A DNA stretch of 64,000 bases from Pedobacter rhizosphaerae (GTDB taxonomy: Bacteria; Bacteroidota; Bacteroidia; Sphingobacteriales; Sphingobacteriaceae), in assembly GCF_900111155.1 (NCBI RefSeq), contig NZ_FOGG01000009.1, positions 111,230 to 175,229 of the forward strand. The letters are read 5' to 3'. The notes below the pieces were generated by a model that saw only the letters and a list, made by a program, of their open reading frames with translations, had not been told where the DNA came from and ran no database searches. A program made the position numbers and the translations under genes. Shown here piece after piece: positions 36,755 to 45,541 of this stretch (positions within the stretch are counted from its first letter, which is position 1; each line of letters starts with the position of its first letter).

Positions 36755-37000
36755 GAGCAATTAATTTACAATTTCCTCATCAATACCTTTACTTTATACC
36801 TATAAATCAGCTCATTCCTGGAGTTATAGTCTAAATACAGACTTTTGTCTGCCCCATCCCATTTAACAGTTTAGTTTACGTTGCGCCATAAAGGCGATGG
36901 CTTTTCTTGCTGTACATACAACGTTTTGACCATTTCGGATGGCCTGAACAGCGTGTGCTTTAATGCGTTTGTTTTTGTCCCTTCGGCAGAACGATAAACC

Positions 37001-38428
37001 ATGACTAAAAACCAAACGCTCTTTTTATCCCTTCCTCTCAAGTTTTTCCTATTTCTTTTTTGTTTGTTTTCTGCAGCGCAGGCGCAGATTTATCCCGTCC
37101 AGGTAACACCGGTACTGGTTCCGCCGTATCCCTTGCATATCAACGAATACTATGGGGGTACTACCGAGCGGCTTGCGGTAATACTAACCAATACCGACCT
37201 GCAAAAGCCGGTGCTGAACGTGCGGCTGCGGATGTACATCTAGGGGCAGGGCCTAAAGCTTAAGAGCCGTGAGGGAGGTTACTATCCCAGTATCAGCCTT
37301 GATGCCGGGATTGCCCAAAGGGTTTCGCTGGCTGATCTTAGCCCTTATTTTCAGGCCGATAACCTTGATTTTTCAGGTCTTTCCCGAACAGCTTATGAAC
37401 GGGAGGGGCGGTTACCCGAAGGGATGTATACTTTCTGCTTCGAGGTTGTTGAGGCCAATACCGGGCAGCTGCTTAGCCGCAAGAGCTGCGCGATGGCTTA
37501 CCTGGCCCTGAATGATCCGCCGCTGCTTAACCTGCTGGCTAAAGGCGAGCGGATAGCAGCGCGGGAAGTGCAGAATATTGTTTTCCAGTGGACACCCCGG
37601 AACATGGGAAGCCCTGCCGCGGCATTCCATACCCGGTATGAGTTTACGCTCAAAGAGCTTTGGGACAGGGGTATGGCCCCTGAAGCGGGCTTTGAAAGCA
37701 GTCAGGCGTTATACCAGAGTACCCTAAGCAGTACCACACTGTTGTTAGGCCCCACAGAACCCCAGCTGATCCCCGGGAAGCGTTATGCCTGGCGGGTGCG
37801 GGCCATATCAACCTCGCCAACAGGGGAGCAAACCGATAACTACCGCAACCATGGGTGGAGCGAAATCTATTGGTTCGATTACCAGGACGACTGCCAGCCA
37901 CCTTCTGCTATCCAGGCGAGTATTACCGGTACACAGGCAACCGTGAAATGGGAATCTCCCCCGGGCACCAGGCCTGCCGGTGGCTATACGCTGAAATACC
38001 GGGAGCAGGCCTTAAGCGGGGGCAACTCGTACATTATCAACACGCTGGAAACCAGTACAACACTGAATGGCCTAAAACCGGGGCTGGTTTACGAATACCG
38101 TATCGGATCTGTTTGTACAACAGGGGGCTTTAGCGCAGGGGCCGACAATGGCACTTACTCGCCTGTTCTTAAGCTGGAAACGGCTGCAAATGCTACAGAT
38201 GCGGTAACCACAAACTGTGGGATGATTGCTGCAGAGATCAGCATCAGCAATAAAAACCCGATTTCCTCCCTCGCAGCCGGCGAACTGTTTACCGCGGGGA
38301 AATTCCCGGTGCGGATAACCAGGTTTTCGGGTAGCAGGAGCTTTAGCGGAGAAGGCTATTTGACCATCCCGATGCTGGGGCAGGTTAATGTAAAGGTGCG
38401 GTTTAAGGCAATGCTTGGGATGATGTAG
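37001..38428 (+). pseudogene. TANFOR/fibronectin-III-like surface protein with in-frame TAG, truncated
   Basis: One reading frame of 475 codons is interrupted by TAG at 37241-37243, inside LRMYI-stop-GQGLKLKSREG, where one substitution (CAG or GAG) would restore it. It has a signal peptide (residues 1-28, ending AAQAQ) and the secreted-protein opening IYPVQVTPVLVPPYPLHINEYY. A middle region contains DPPLLNLLAKGERI..NIVFQWTPR, and a fibronectin-III-like domain (PPSAIQASITGTQATVKWESP, then YTLKYREQ) follows. It ends abruptly at GQVNVKVRFKAMLGMM, where long relatives continue. The region is visibly GC-rich against its neighbours. TANFOR assignment is from memory of the family. Confidence 0.7.
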
Positions 38429-38683
38429 AAGCATTAGGAACGAAAATGTGGATTGTGAGTATTGAGTTAGATTTTTTTTAGAATATCAGCATGAAACATT
38501 GTTGTTAGGCTATAGATAAGAAGAAACTATTACATTTCTCTAATGAAGCAGAACGTATAATGTAAAGCTTCCATTTTAGTCGTTCAGTTGGACACCAATA
38601 CTGGATTTGAAGAAACCATCATTGGTGCACTGGTTAAACTGAAAGAATTTATGACAGATGATTTGAACTCCCCTCTCATCTAA
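38407..38683 (+). other. Gene debris in the 38429-39058 spacer
   Basis: Two short open stretches look like coding remnants. 38407-38481 reads NAWDDVEALGTKMWIVSIE then LDFF and stop, in a frame shifted from the pseudogene. 38564-38683 reads SILVVQLDTNTGFEETI then IGALVKLKEFMTDDLNSPLI and stop, with no start. Neither family is recognised. The remaining spacer to 39058 holds low-complexity GGACTATGG-like units (38870-38892) and no gene. Confidence 0.35.
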
Positions 38684-39058
38684 GCATCCATTATTTCAGC
38701 CTTCGCTTAAATCTGAAATAAAGTACTGGATTTTGTTCGAAAACGATGCATTCGCAAACTAAAGTTTGGCTGAGTTATGAATACACATTATTTTAATTTA
38801 GAGAATTTTTTTCAAAAGGGAGTTATTGATCCTGTAAACACTTAAACCAAAACGGAGATTAAGTAACAGACAATGGACTATGGATTCTTAAATCATCAAG
38901 GGGTCTTCGACAGGCTCAGACTGACAAAATGTTCGACCTAAGAGATACCACAGTTATACGCAACTACGAATCGAAAACGCTTAGTATACGCTTACACTAC
39001 GGCTAATCCACGGTTGATCTACGGCTTATCTACAGATAGTTTAGGACTTATGGCTTAA

Positions 39059-39095
39059 AGCAAAAAGCCCTCATTAAAATTGAAGGCTTTTTGCT
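39059..39095 (-). terminator. Terminator of the mqnC-side operon
   Basis: AGCAAAAAGCC (39059-39069) pairs perfectly with GGCTTTTTGCT (39085-39095), 27 nt past the stop at 39122 in the minus direction. Confidence 0.85.
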
Positions 39096-39121
39096 TATAT
39101 TTTATTTAGAGAAGTATACCA

Positions 39122-39625
39122 CTACTTGATAGATACCGTACTCAAATAAATATCTTTATTTTTAAGGCTCTTTCCGTCGGGCACAATGCAGGTAAAGGTG
39201 TATGAAATGCCATCTAAAAAACATACAAGCATAAAAAGATTGCTCTTATTTTCATCACTTCTTGCTTCCATAGTATATGCCCTTTTACCCTGTACCATGA
39301 TTAGCTTTGTTAGTCCAAATTTATATTTCGGAAAAGAGCCACTAACTCCTATGCCAAAGTCATCTGCAAATTCTTGTTTTTCAATTTCTTCGTTAAAAGT
39401 TGGAAGATCCAACTTGGTACTTTTAAGTAAATCAACAATTGAACTCACATAAACAATTCCACTTGTATCTTTCAGTCCATAGCTAATTTCGTTCAGTTTT
39501 CTGGGCTGAGTGGGGAAGTTAATGCTTACTCTTTCGGCAATTTGCTGCTGAAACCACTTTTGCTGTGCTTTTACATGCAAACACACCATACTAAGAAGGC
39601 TGATTACGATTAATTTTTTAAACAT
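39122..39625 (-). CDS. Secreted hypothetical protein
   Basis: 167 aa with a signal peptide (MFKKLIVISLLSMVCLHVKA). The mature part shows alternating beta-strand character (ERVSINFPTQPRKLNEISYGL, GIVYVSSIVDLLKS, YTMEARSDENKSNLFMLVCFLDGISYTFTCIVPDG). It looks like a compact periplasmic domain with two late cysteines. It starts 19 bp after mqnC on the same strand and may share its transcript. No family recognised. Confidence 0.7.
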   Translation of the reverse strand: MFKKLIVISLLSMVCLHVKAQQKWFQQQIAERVSINFPTQPRKLNEISYGLKDTSGIVYVSSIVDLLKSTKLDLPTFNEEIEKQEFADDFGIGVSGSFPKYKFGLTKLIMVQGKRAYTMEARSDENKSNLFMLVCFLDGISYTFTCIVPDGKSLKNKDIYLSTVSIK

Positions 39626-39644
39626 AGAGCGATAATTTAAATGA

Positions 39645-40769
39645 TTAATAAGTGATTACTTGTTCTTCTAAATGTTCTGGTAAGTCGCGGTAGTTGTATT
39701 TTTGACCGCGCAATTGTGGTTCAAATCCAGCCGCACGAATAGATTGTTGAATTCCGTTTGCAGTAAACCGGTGAGGTGCACCAGCAGCGGAAACTACATT
39801 TTCTTCAATCATGATAGATCCAAAGTCGTTCGCGCCTGCATGTAAACACAACTGAGCAGTTGTTTTACCAACAGTTAACCAGCTGGCCTGGATATTCTTC
39901 ACATTAGGAAGCATAATCCTGCTTAATGCAATCATCCGAAGATATTCATCCGCAGTTACGGTATTGCTTATACCACGTAAACGTTTTAATAGTGTAGCAT
40001 CATCCTGGAATGGCCACGGAATAAAGGCTAAGAAACCATTTGCATCTGCAGGCTTTTCACTTTGTACCTGTCTGATCCAAACTAAATGTTCAAAACGTTC
40101 TTCTATTGTTTCTACGTGACCGAACATCATGGTTGCTGAAGTGGTGATGTCCAGTTGATGAGCAGCACGCATAACGTCTAACCATTCTTGTCCACCACAT
40201 TTACCCTTAGAAATTAACCTTCTAACCCTGTCATTCAGAATTTCTGCTCCTGCACCTGGTAAAGAATCCATTCCAGCCTCTTTTAAGGTTTTTAAAACCT
40301 CGGTGTGGCTAATACCCTCTAATTTGGCTACGTGAGCAATTTCCGGAGGGCCTAAGGCATGTAATTTTAAATCAGGATATAGTTCTTTTAATTTCTTAAA
40401 AAGATCGGCATAAAAAGCAAGACCTAAATCGGGATGGTGCCCGCCTTGTAGTAAGAGCTGATCTCCTCCAAGACGAAAAGTTTCCTCAATTTTAACTTTA
40501 TAGGTTTCAATATCAGTTATGTAACTTTCGTCGTGACCGGGCCGGCGAAAGAAATTACAAAATTTACAGTTCGCAATACAAACATTCGTGGTATTCACGT
40601 TTCGGTCGATTTGCCAGGTTACTTTACCGCTGGGAACTTGTATTTTTCTGAGTTCGTTAGCTACAAACATCAGTGATGCTGTATCTACGTGATGATAAAG
40701 ATGTACACCTTCTTCGAGTGTTAAGAAATCGAAATGTAGTGCCCTGTGCAGTAAATCGGCTGTATTCAT
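39645..40769 (-). CDS. mqnC: Cyclic dehypoxanthinyl futalosine synthase (radical SAM)
   Basis: 374 aa. Radical-SAM enzyme of the futalosine route to menaquinone, acting on dehypoxanthinyl futalosine. The [4Fe-4S] motif is C-x3-C-x2-C in TNVCIANCKFCNFFRRPG. Family blocks LLLQGGHHPDLGLAFY, MDSLPGAGAEILNDRVRR, TTSATMMFGHVET and FIPWPFQ favour MqnC over the related MqnE. This implies menaquinone-based respiration. Other mqn genes are not nearby. The promoter -7 motif sits 4 nt from the start codon. Confidence 0.9.
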   Translation of the reverse strand: MNTADLLHRALHFDFLTLEEGVHLYHHVDTASLMFVANELRKIQVPSGKVTWQIDRNVNTTNVCIANCKFCNFFRRPGHDESYITDIETYKVKIEETFRLGGDQLLLQGGHHPDLGLAFYADLFKKLKELYPDLKLHALGPPEIAHVAKLEGISHTEVLKTLKEAGMDSLPGAGAEILNDRVRRLISKGKCGGQEWLDVMRAAHQLDITTSATMMFGHVETIEERFEHLVWIRQVQSEKPADANGFLAFIPWPFQDDATLLKRLRGISNTVTADEYLRMIALSRIMLPNVKNIQASWLTVGKTTAQLCLHAGANDFGSIMIEENVVSAAGAPHRFTANGIQQSIRAAGFEPQLRGQKYNYRDLPEHLEEQVITY

Positions 40770-40773
40770 AGTA

Positions 40774-40781
40774 CAAAGATA
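40774..40781 (-). promoter_or_regulatory. -7 element of mqnC
   Basis: The minus strand reads TATCTTTG (exact TAnnTTTG) only 4 nt upstream of the ATG at 40769, predicting a leaderless transcript. The -33 element is unclear. Confidence 0.5.
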
Positions 40782-40901
40782 AATAAAAGTAGTTAGTGAA
40801 GGGCTTCACTTCGAACCTATCTCATCAAATTACAAAGCTTTTACCTTACGCACTCAACCTTAACCCTTAAAATTATATCTTTACGCTTCTAAAAATTGAT
40901 A

Positions 40902-42146
40902 ATGGTAGATTTTAATCGTTTTACACTAGCTAATGGACTTAAGGTTTTGGTGCATGAAGATGCCACTACGCCAATGGCTGTTTTAAATATTTTATATGAT
41001 GTGGGTGCTCGTGATGAGGATCCCGAAAAAACTGGTTTTGCACATTTGTTTGAGCATTTGATGTTTGGAGGATCTGTAAATATTCCCAGTTACGACGAAC
41101 CTTTACAGCGTGTAGGTGGAGAAAACAATGCTTTCACCAGCAACGATATTACCAATTATTACATTACGTTGCCGGCAGAAAATCTGGAAACCGCTTTTTG
41201 GTTGGAAAGTGACAGGATGTTGAGTTTGGCATTTTCTGAAAAGAGCTTGGAAACGCAGCGGAACGTGGTATCTGAAGAATTTAAGCAGCGTTATCTAAAT
41301 CAGCCTTATGGCGATGTTTGGTTAAAGTTGCGTCCTTTGGCCTATAAAAAACATGCTTATCGTTGGGCAACCATTGGTAAAGAATTATCGCACATAGAAA
41401 ATGCGACAATGGTCGATGTAAAAGCATTCTTTAAAAAGCACTACAATCCACAAAACGCAATTATGGTAGTAGGAGGGAATGTTAAAACAGAAGATGTGAA
41501 AGCACTGGCTGAGAAATGGTTTGAACCTATTCCGGCGGGGGATAAGTACCTGCGTAATTTGCCACAAGAAGAGGTACAGACAGAGGCGAGGGTAGAAACG
41601 GTAACAGCAAATGTGCCGTTAAATGCCATTTATATTGCCTTTAAAATGCCTGAGCGATTAAACCCTGATTTTTATGCCTTTGATTTGCTATCGGATGTAC
41701 TTTCAAGGGGGCAGTCTTCCAGATTATACAATAGTCTGTTAAAGGAACAGCAATTATTTAGCGATATCAATGCATATATTTCCAGTAGTTTAGATGCCGG
41801 TTTGTTTATTGTTGAAGGAAAGCTGGTTGAAGGCGTTTCTATGGAAGAAGCTGAAAAGGCCATTTGGGCGGAGTTGGAGAAAATGAAGAACGAAGTGGTG
41901 ACCGAAGCAGAACTTACCAAAGTGAAAAATAAGGTTGAATCTGTCCTGGTTTTCTCTGAAATGAGTTTGTTGGATAAGGCAATGAACCTGGCTTATTACG
42001 AGTTACTTGGCGATGCTGACTTGTTAAATCAGGAAACCGCCGCATTTTTAAAGGTTACCGCCGAAGATATTAAGCGGATCTCTAATGAAACCTTTACCCA
42101 TAATTCTTCATCTACCTTATATTATTTAACCCAAGAAAATGCTTAA
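40902..42146 (+). CDS. M16 zinc peptidase, catalytic subunit
   Basis: 414 aa from the ATG at 40902 (MVDFNRFTLANGLKVLVHEDA); a TTG two codons upstream is less likely. The inverted zinc motif HxxEH is intact in AHLFEHLMFGG, with the downstream Glu in a VVSEEFKQRYLNQPY segment. The C-terminal half has the inactive M16_C domain (AIMVVGGNVKTEDVKALAEKWFEPIP). It overlaps the non-catalytic partner gene by 8 nt, the usual arrangement for a heterodimeric M16B enzyme. No signal peptide is seen, so it is probably cytoplasmic. Substrates are unfolded peptides. Confidence 0.92.
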   Translation: MVDFNRFTLANGLKVLVHEDATTPMAVLNILYDVGARDEDPEKTGFAHLFEHLMFGGSVNIPSYDEPLQRVGGENNAFTSNDITNYYITLPAENLETAFWLESDRMLSLAFSEKSLETQRNVVSEEFKQRYLNQPYGDVWLKLRPLAYKKHAYRWATIGKELSHIENATMVDVKAFFKKHYNPQNAIMVVGGNVKTEDVKALAEKWFEPIPAGDKYLRNLPQEEVQTEARVETVTANVPLNAIYIAFKMPERLNPDFYAFDLLSDVLSRGQSSRLYNSLLKEQQLFSDINAYISSSLDAGLFIVEGKLVEGVSMEEAEKAIWAELEKMKNEVVTEAELTKVKNKVESVLVFSEMSLLDKAMNLAYYELLGDADLLNQETAAFLKVTAEDIKRISNETFTHNSSSTLYYLTQENA

Positions 42147-43410
42147 CAGACAACAGGCACCTGATTTTAAGCAGGTATCCACCATAAATTTTATTCAGGC
42201 AGAAGAAAGTAAACTTCGAAACAATACGCCTGTTTTTACCATTTACTCTGGTGAACAGGATTTGGTACGTTTAGAATTTATTTTCAGTAACGTAAATTGG
42301 GATTTGCAAAAGCCTCTTCAGGCTATTGCCGTAAGTGCCATGTTAAATAGCGGTACAGCGAAAAGGACAGCTAAAGAAATTGCTGAGCAAATTGATTTTT
42401 ATGGCGCTTTCTTTCAAACAGAATATCTGCAAGATCAATCGAGCGTTACACTGTATACTTTAAATAAGCATTTACCTGCCGTGCTGCCTATTGTAAAAGA
42501 TGTAATCAGCAATAGCCAGTTTCCACAACATGAGCTGGATATTTATATCCAGAATCAGAAACAGAAGTTACAGGTAAACTTGAAAAAGAATGATGTTTTA
42601 TCAAGAAAAGAGTTTGCACATGCCTTATTTGGTGATACAGCTTATGGCGTAGACATTCGGGCCGAACATTACGATGCGGTAAAAAGAGATGACTTAGTTG
42701 CTTATTTCAAATTGGCTTATGCACCTAATAATTGCACCATTATAGCCTCCGGGAAATTTGAAAAGGAAAGCTTTGAGTTGCTAAATGATGTATTTGGCCA
42801 GGATTGGGAAAGTAGTGCAGCGGTTAAAAATAAATTCAGTTTTGTTCAAAAGCAGAAGGAAGCCATTTATAAAGAAAAGCCGGAGGCTATACAATCAGCT
42901 ATCAGGATTGGTAAACTTGCCATTAACCGCAAGCATGAAGATTTTGCCGGACTACAAATATTAAACACCGTTTTGGGTGGATATTTTGGTTCCAGGCTAA
43001 TGGCGAATATCCGTGAAGATAAGGGCTACACTTATGGTATAGGTTCTGGAATTTCCTCTTTACACGATGCAGGTTACTTCTTTATTGCAACCGAAGTGGG
43101 TGCTGATGTTTGTGCTGATGCTTTGAAGGAAATATACAAAGAAGTAGAGCTCATTAAGAATGAACTTATTTCGGAAGAGGAACTTAACTTGGTAAGAAAT
43201 TATATGTTAGGCTCTATGCTGGGAAGCCTGGAGAATGTATTTTCTCACGCCGATAAGTTTAAAAATATCTACTTCGCAGGTTTAGATTATGATTATTACC
43301 AAAGGTACATTCAAACCGTGAAAACCATCAGTGCTGAAGAATTAAAGCAATTGGCTAATCAATATTTATCGACCGACGATTTTACTGAAGTGATCATCGG
43401 GAAAAAATAA
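42139..43410 (+). CDS. M16 peptidase, non-catalytic partner subunit
   Basis: 423 aa. It aligns with M16 proteins (LVRLEFIFSNVNWDLQKPLQAIAVSAMLNSGTAKRTAKEIAEQID), but the HxxEH position reads MLNSG, so zinc and catalysis are lost. It retains the Arg/Tyr substrate-binding block GSRLMANIREDKGYTYGIGSGI in the C-terminal domain. This is the known division of labour in M16B heterodimers. A strong terminator follows. Confidence 0.92.
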   Translation: MLNRQQAPDFKQVSTINFIQAEESKLRNNTPVFTIYSGEQDLVRLEFIFSNVNWDLQKPLQAIAVSAMLNSGTAKRTAKEIAEQIDFYGAFFQTEYLQDQSSVTLYTLNKHLPAVLPIVKDVISNSQFPQHELDIYIQNQKQKLQVNLKKNDVLSRKEFAHALFGDTAYGVDIRAEHYDAVKRDDLVAYFKLAYAPNNCTIIASGKFEKESFELLNDVFGQDWESSAAVKNKFSFVQKQKEAIYKEKPEAIQSAIRIGKLAINRKHEDFAGLQILNTVLGGYFGSRLMANIREDKGYTYGIGSGISSLHDAGYFFIATEVGADVCADALKEIYKEVELIKNELISEEELNLVRNYMLGSMLGSLENVFSHADKFKNIYFAGLDYDYYQRYIQTVKTISAEELKQLANQYLSTDDFTEVIIGKK

Positions 43411-43419
43411 TGTAGTTTT

Positions 43420-43466
43420 GATCAACTTATGCTTATTGAAAAGCATAAGTTGATCAGCTTTTTTTA
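43420..43466. terminator. Terminator of the M16 operon, convergent with ppnP
   Basis: A 15-bp perfect stem, GATCAACTTATGCTT (43420-43434) with AAGCATAAGTTGATC (43441-43455), then a T tract up to 43466. The tract overlaps the ppnP stop codon. Confidence 0.9.
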
Positions 43467-43745
43467 TCTATACTGACAAAGATAGGCAGTTTGTACAGTA
43501 GCTTTTACCTTGAAAGAATCATTTGCCGGAACTTCGAAAAAACTTCCCGCCTGGAAAGTTTCCCAATCAGATTTCCCACTAAATAATACGGCAAGTTCTC
43601 CTTCAATAATGTTCATTATTTCCTTTTGGGCAGTGCCGAACTCATATTCTCCCGGATTAATTACCCCAACGGTAGATTTTCCTGCGGTAGTTTGATAGCC
43701 TAGTGATTTTACCTGGCCATCGAAATATTGATTTTCTGTAATCAT
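43464..43745 (-). CDS. ppnP: Pyrimidine/purine nucleoside phosphorylase (YaiE/DUF1255 cupin)
   Basis: 93 aa single cupin domain, the family's full length. Signature blocks are ITENQYFDGQVKSLGYQT, STVGVINPGEYEFGTAQKEIMNIIEGEL, and WETFQAGSFFEVPANDSFKVKA then TAYLCQY. It phosphorolyses a range of nucleosides. It lies 12 bp downstream of the broken DUF3857 gene on the same strand. Confidence 0.92.
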   Translation of the reverse strand: MITENQYFDGQVKSLGYQTTAGKSTVGVINPGEYEFGTAQKEIMNIIEGELAVLFSGKSDWETFQAGSFFEVPANDSFKVKATVQTAYLCQYR

Positions 43746-43757
43746 GATTAATAATTC

Positions 43758-45459
43758 TTATTGTACTTTGGTTAAGACAGCTTTTTGCTTATCTGCCTGA
43801 TATATTTTTTTGTAGAAATCTACATATTCATTGTATTTCTCTGGTGCGTATTTTTTATTGTTCATCACTTGCGTACGGGTATAAACAATCGTGTTATCCT
43901 TGGTGGTAAACTTAGCAGAATAAGTACCAAACTCTGATGAAATGTCTATGTCTTTGGGTATAAATTCTACCGCATAGCCTTTAGGTAGGGTGTAGCTAAT
44001 TTCATCTTCGTCATTATAGCAAAACGGGACCGCAAAATAGGTTTTCCGATTCTCCACTTTTAAAGGTATGCTTTCTTTGCGATTAGTTTGGTTAAGTACT
44101 AAGAATAATTTATCTCCACCTTTGGTGGTTAATGGGGTGGTTTTAAAATTTATTTCTTCTGTTAAAACAGGTTTGTTTTTGTCTTCCTGTAAATATTTAA
44201 GTCCAACGCATCCAGAAAATATAACTGGCCGGCTATTTCTGTTACACCGACTACGTTATTGAATGCAGAAATAACCGGATATCCAGGATGTTGTCCATTT
44301 GTTCTGGTGCTAATCAGTACTGGAAAGGCTTTAATTTTGGCTTCCTTCAGAAAAGCTAACAGGGCAAGATTAATATCGGCAGAATTGCCAGTCTTTTTAT
44401 CAAAAATGCTTTTAGGGTTATTTTCAGATGAAAAAATATCGTAGCGATTATTCCATTTAATTTGTGATTTTAGATGGTTTGTTATTAATTTAACCATAGC
44501 AAGGGTGTCTTTTTCTCCCTTTAAAATTGCCGGTAATGTTGATTTTGCCAGACCATTTTTATTCAGGTAGCCTCCAAAATCGTCACGTTCTGCCAATCCA
44601 GTAATAATTTTTGGCCATGACCCGTTATAATCCTCGTACATGGAATTTGGGAAATGAGAGGCCCTTAACTCAAATTCAATTTTAGGACGATAGTCATCCA
44701 TGGTGGTCACAAATGGCTCATCTTTTAATGCTGGTACATTCTCTGCGCAATATTTGTCGTAGCTTGCATTTGAATTTACTCCATTAACATAGTTAGCATT
44801 TTCTGTGGTATGAACCGGATGTTGGATTTCAAAATAACCACTCATGTTGTGCTTATAGGTTAAATATTCCGGAATGCGAAGATTGTATTCGGTCCATAGC
44901 GTTGGCACACCAGACTGAAAACACCAGCCTCTCAAAGTAAAGATAAAATCTGATTTGATTTTATACTTAAACTCGATGATGGAACCTTCTTTTACATTAG
45001 GAAGGGTAAATTTCTTGATGATGTTGTTCTTATCGAAAACCTCTGTGAATTTACCATCCTTGTTCAATTACTGGTTACCATTTTGCCGTCTACCATATTG
45101 TAAGTGGCTGCATCCATGTAATTCAAATCTTCCTTACTGGCGCCGCTGCTTCGGTAAAGTTCGATTGGAAAGTTGGCCAAATCGTAGCCATTTTTGTTTA
45201 GGATCTTGTATCGGATATGTCTTTCATAAACATAGATGAATGACCCCTGTGGGTTAATTTCAAAATAGCAATTACCCACATCGAACAATTTAATTGCCGA
45301 AGCTGCGGAGTCTACTCCGAATGGTTTGGCCTCAAATTCTGAAGGGGCAATCTTCCCGAATTTAAATTCTCTTTTAACTGTGGGGATGTTTTGGGCATAG
45401 AGGGATCCGACGCCAATGCATAGCATTGCCATTAGAATTTTCAGAGCGTTTTTCTGCAT
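43758..45459 (-). pseudogene. DUF3857/transglutaminase-like secreted protein split by two -1 frameshifts
   Basis: Three consecutive frames read as one protein. 45459-45064 has a signal peptide and the start of DUF3857 (YVYERHIRYKILNKNGYDLANF). 45067-44162 has the rest of DUF3857 and a transglutaminase-like core (SADINLALLAFLKEAKIKAFPVLISTR). About 44200-43758 is the C-terminal beta domain. The junctions are at about 45068 (minus strand AGTAATTG, where an extra A restores TSKLNKDGKF) and about 44197 (CTTAAATATT, where an extra A restores DLKYLQEDK). Probably periplasmic; biochemical role unknown. Both breaks are one base short in an A run. Confidence 0.8.
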
Positions 45460-45541
45460 TATTCTTTAGTTGTTTGGTATTACAATAATAAGTAAGAAAC
45501 ACAGAAAACTAAAAAATATTTTTATTTGCGCTAAAGCATTG

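Noticed and set aside
37060..38434. Several overlapping ORFs on both strands in the GC-rich region
   Set aside because: They are shadows of the 37001-38428 surface-protein frame. High GC removes stop codons in the other frames.
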